Source: Cryptomeria japonica
Lineage: Eukaryota > Streptophyta > Pinopsida > Cupressales > Cupressaceae
Reading direction: 5' to 3'
NCBI RefSeq assembly: GCF_030272615.1
Contig: NC_081412.1
Span: 696,764,083-696,828,082, forward strand
DNA: 64,000 nucleotides
In this document: piece by piece, positions 59,740 through 64,000 of the stretch
How positions within the stretch are numbered: the first letter of the stretch is position 1
How the letters are laid out: every line of letters begins with the position of its first letter
Notes under the pieces: model-generated
What the model was told of the DNA's origin: nothing
What the model saw: only the letters and a program-made list of their open reading frames with translations
The model's database searches: none
Made by a program: the position numbers and the translations under genes

Positions 59740-62700
59740 AAGGCTAATTTATCATGTAGATTTCTTGTTAGGTTCATTTTATCATTGGAAGAAACTCATT
59801 GAAACAAACCCTTGCCATGGGGTCCAATCTTGGGGATTTAATGAGTCAGCAATATATTTTTCACATTCATAATTTAAAAGAAAGTGGTAAATTGATGTTA
59901 TTTTTCATTAAATTTATAAATTAAAAGATATATAAAAAATTAAAACAATATTAAAACTTATTAGCTTAGTATTTATGTAAAATTTTGTTAGACAATTAGG
60001 TGGACATATTCTCGATTTGGCCACTTGGCTAATGTAGAAAATCCTTCACAACTAGTAGATATGTTTCATGGTATATTTAAAAGTAATCTACATAACCCAA
60101 AAATTTACAAATGGTTTTAATTTTTGGAAATAAGAAACACTTGGACCAAAAATGGACTAGCAAGAAAGGGGCTAGAAGATTAGTCATAGATCACAATCTA
60201 ACAACAAATAGGTCATAGGTTGGAAACCTAACTAGTCCATGAGTAGTATCTCAACACGTTATCAAAGCTAGGTTAGGTTAGGAGCCCCAAGAACCTATAA
60301 TGTGTCTTATAAGGGGTGTTGAAAATAATCTACACTCAAGCCAACAATGAAATGGTAAGAAAGGGGGTAGTAGCTCAATGGTAGAGAAATTTATTAACAA
60401 ATAGTAGGCCTTAAGTTGGATTCCTAAGTACTTTATGAGTATTAGCTTAACATTTTCATGTGTAAATAACATCTACTCCCACCTCTACCATAGATCCAAC
60501 TTCCACCATTTCTCCTTCCACAACCTCTAGTCACCTTCATGTACCAAAGCCACTAGTGCCACACCTTTAGTACTTACATCCTCAACTTATCATCCATCAT
60601 ATGGCCTATTTATTAAATGTATTTCTTATACATATAAAAGCCATATGCACAAGATGAAATGAAAATTGGTAGATGTAAAAGCCATATTCCACAACCTTTG
60701 CTAATATCCTTTCTGCCAGTGCCAAAATGTGAGGTTTATAATAGGATGCGACATCCATCAAAGCATAATAGAGAGGAGATTTCTAAGAAGATGGTAGATC
60801 AAACAATGTAGGAAAGCATCGATTAAAAATAAATACAAGATTTCAGTTTATAGAGTTTAGTAAAAGGGGCAATGAACAACCATAACACTACTTTGGAAGG
60901 TTTTAGAGATGGTGTGTGGCACAATATAGAGATAGGCTATGCAAGGAAACAAGAATAGAAAATATGCAAGGTTGAGCCATAGAGTAGGGTATGATATCCA
61001 TCAAAGTGTAAAGGCTTTTGAAACTCTACCATAAATATAATTGCCATGTGTTTGATCAAATAAATAACTATCTAAAAAATTGAAATGCTAGGGAGAGACA
61101 TTAAATGTGAAGACAAAAAGCAACTGAAAAGGCATCAAAGGTGAAATGAACGAATAGAGGAATTATTGTAATTCAAAACATGAAAGGGTATCAAATTGGA
61201 GAAGATACAATATAAGAAATATCAACCAAGGATGTGGAGGTGTGTGGGCATCGACCAAGATTAGCCAAGAGAGATAAAGGTATTGTAGAGAGGATTGATA
61301 TGCATGGAGATTGTTAATTGAATATTTGAATAAATATTTTGTTGTAATCTTTCTGTCAATTCAATTTGTGTGGAAAGAATCTAAACATTTGTGCTAACTA
61401 TTATTTAGTTTCTAAGTTAGGTAGATGAATATTTATGTGCTTGCATCAAATGGTATAAGAGATTGAGATCTTGAGTGTCTAGATAACATCAAATGTCACA
61501 ACTTATATTTTCCAAATTTGCTAACAAAGCCCTACAAACATACCTAGAAGAATCTTTGTCGAAGGTCTCAGGAGATGTGTTCTACACAAAAATATCAAGA
61601 GATATATACATGCACCATGCACCATTGGAGGAAATCAACCATAATAGCTTTGAGCCACTTTGAGGAGAGCTCTTGAAGAGAAATAATGAGTATAAACCAG
61701 AATATGCAAGGGTTGGAGAGAAGAATCTTGATGTCTTTAAGTATTTATTGGACTTCACCCAAGAACATGAGTGAGTCCGCCTATTTCTAAGCCACCTACA
61801 TGATAAATTCCTATACCTGGACAAACCATAGAAGATCACAAAGAAATATAGTCAAGAGATCATTGGGTTGATTGTAGGAATTGTTGTTGGCTCTAATCAA
61901 ACAACAACAAGCAACCCACAAAGGGAGTTTCAACTATTTTTTCTACAATAACATATTAGTACACAAAAACACTCTTCATAATGATAAACATAAAATTACA
62001 ACACATTTTCACACATAACTCAGCAAATGTATACTATCTATAATTCATAAGATGACATACTTTAGTACTTATAAAATAGTCGTATCGTTTAGAAGGTATC
62101 ATGGTTTTAGAGTGAAAATTTGTAGTAACTAGAGTATAAAATTCTATCAAGCCAAATAAAAGAGTCATTAAAATAGGCTCACAAAATTGATCATGTGTTT
62201 CTCTATATGATTGTCATTGAAATGTGGTTTTATATTGCAGAGTCAATATGCCAAACAATGGTATGCTTGGGATGGACACACTAACTAAATTTGTTTGGCT
62301 AGATGTACTAAAATATATGAGATCTTGTTCCTTGTGGATAGGGAGAGTAAAACTAGAGGTAACTTGTCACTCTTGGTAAGTAGAGACTGGAGATAATAAT
62401 TAGGATTTGAATCAAGGACCATTTTAATTACTTGCATCCCTTTAGTATATTATACAAATTCAGATATGTCTTCCAATATAGCAACTTGATGAAGATCTTT
62501 TATCAGCACCTTTCAAGATGAAAACAAAAAATTTTGAGATTCCTCTAGAGATAGTAAATGTGAAGGCATTCCACACTTAAATTCCTCTTGTCTTACCTCC
62601 AAGTTTTTCTTATGTTTTAATTGTGTGGTCGTCAAGTATAAATTGCAAGTTTGTTTCCAAGTGTCATTTCAAGTCTAGTTTGTCCAAAAGTTTCCTATTT

Positions 62701-64000
62701 TATAGGTGTGAAGTCATGATTGTGTGTCTAATTTGGAATTTTTCTAAAAAATAATGATATTGAACAAAAGCATAACTAGATTGTACAAAAGTGTAGAAAA
62801 ATAGTGCAAAAGCATCATTCAAGGTTACAAATGCGTAAAAGAATTGGACAAAGGAGCAATTCTAGGTTGCATATGTGCTCCTTCCCTTGAGACATTGAGC
62901 TTAAAATGCAATTAACAACCCTCTTATATGTGCCATCAAATGTTAAAATTAAATTATCCATTGGAGAAGGAATTCACTTGACCCTATTCTCGCTTTTGGA
63001 CCACTAGTGCCTTATTCACCAAGCTCAAGAGATTCAATCAATTTCTGAGAATATCCATATTGCTATGGAGAGGGTCCCTACTTATCATAAGATTCACCAA
63101 GGCATTTGTCTTAGCTAGAGATGTATTGATTATTCTATAGACATTATCTATTGGTTTCATGCTAATTTGGATTTTCTTTTAATTTTTTCTAGCCAAAACG
63201 ATCCACAATCATTAGTAGAAATATTATAGGGTTAGCTTAAAGTGGAAGTGGTGTTGCAATGTAGAAAACATCTCAAGTCATCTTAATGGCAATTATAGAC
63301 AAGAGTTATGGCCTTGACAAATGGGGGTGTCAAATAAATAATTTTCCAACAAAAATTTTCAGTTTTCCATTAGGTTTATCCTTATTTGAATGCTCATTTC
63401 AACTTCCAAGGACACTAGTTATTACTAGGTGTGATGATTCTTTGGTTCCACCAAGATCCCCAATATACTACTTTTAGTAAGTTTTTCTTGTTTTGAAAGC
63501 TATATAGTGGCTGAATTTGAATCATGTAACAAGAATAGAAGGCATTCATCTCTACTACAAAGTTTACCCATTTTGTAAACACACTCAATTAAAATAAAGA
63601 TCATTTTGTTTAACTATATTGTAGTTATCAATTTTGTGTTTTATTTTGTTCAATTTTTACTTTTGGTACAATAAATCTCTCAACTAGTGTATTGTTCCCC
63701 AAATTACTAGCCTAATTTAGATAAGTGCTATCATAACCTAGTTTCTCTTGCATGTACCATCAAATGTAGTAAGATATTGGATATTTGAAATAAAGATGAA
63801 ATTCAATGATATTGAAGAACTAGCTACTAACTCATCAAATTCCTTCAAGTTGTTGATCTAGGTGGCATGAGGAAAACAAAGATCAAGGATGATGAACCGA
63901 TTTGTGCTAATGATCCGAAGTAACCAAAATAAGTAGTGGGTCCCATTGGAAAGGTCATTTGGCAATTGGACTCCCTTCAGAGCCTAGGTAAGTTGTGACA
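59740..64000. other. AT-rich intergenic stretch, no gene recognised
   Basis: Frames are short and unconvincing. A tRNA-like A box (TAGCTCAATGGTAGAG near 60372) with a weak B box 40 bases on suggests an old short interspersed element. A decayed plus-strand frame at about 61530-61925 (SHLHDKFLYLDKP, EIIGLIVGIVVGSNQTT) may be a retroelement remnant; no domain can be named. Confidence 0.45.
60360..60470 (+). repeat. Possible tRNA-derived SINE remnant
   Basis: A-box-like TAGCTCAATGG followed by B-box-like AGTTGGATTCC about 40 bp later. A related stretch (AACAAATAGGTCATAGGTTGG) lies 190 bp upstream. Weak evidence. Confidence 0.25.

Noticed and set aside
61582-61839. Minus-strand 85-residue ORF
   Set aside because: The plus strand reads as a more protein-like decayed frame over the same interval; the minus frame has no recognisable motif.

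Overview
This window looks like nuclear DNA of a seed plant with a large, transposon-rich genome. It is AT-rich, has no bacterial-type operons, and is dominated by long terminal repeat (LTR) retrotransposons nested in one another. The only host-gene relic is a plant-type GNAT acetyltransferase pseudogene. A gymnosperm is plausible from the long intergenic spans and very large elements, but the sequence alone does not prove it.

Layout. 1-9765: 5' half of a Ty3/gypsy element of the Tat/Ogre type (element 1, minus strand), with its LTR at 8302-9765, primer binding site, long leader, small ORF before gag, gag, protease plus G-patch region and reverse transcriptase. It sits inside an LTR of a second family, whose right part is 9766-10493. 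10494-17108: a tandem array of a 1212-bp unit cut from an LTR of the element 1/2 family, in plus orientation, with six evenly spaced TATA boxes. 17411-19269: a solo LTR of the second family with target duplication ATATC. 19837-20480: the broken GNAT gene (minus). 20481-22521: non-coding, with a minisatellite and a long hairpin.

22522-49466: element 2, a complete but decayed relative of element 1 (minus strand, 26.9 kb, target duplication CTTAC). Its pol has two RNase H domains, the mark of the Tat lineage. Between pol and the 3' LTR it carries, on the opposite strand, a decayed plant mobile domain gene with a plausible TATA box and intron. Its leader is split by element 3 (38027-46721, plus strand, target duplication TATGT), a non-autonomous LTR element that has gag/protease/G-patch-like coding sequence but no reverse transcriptase, RNase H or integrase.

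49467-64000: mostly AT-rich sequence without recognisable genes. It holds a decayed Ty1/copia fragment (53500-55654), a 5' LTR and leader related to element 3 inserted in it (55655 onward), and a short LINE-like insertion with a 17-bp target duplication (58987-59722).

Order of events read from nesting: the LTR-derived array came first, then the second-family LTR inserted in it, then element 1 inserted in that LTR. Separately, element 2 inserted, then element 3 inside it. No intact host gene was found. The most interesting items are the LTR-derived tandem promoter array, the antisense captured gene in element 2, the TGCGCTA repeat blocks shared by the elements, and the mosaic divergence between the two LTRs of element 2.
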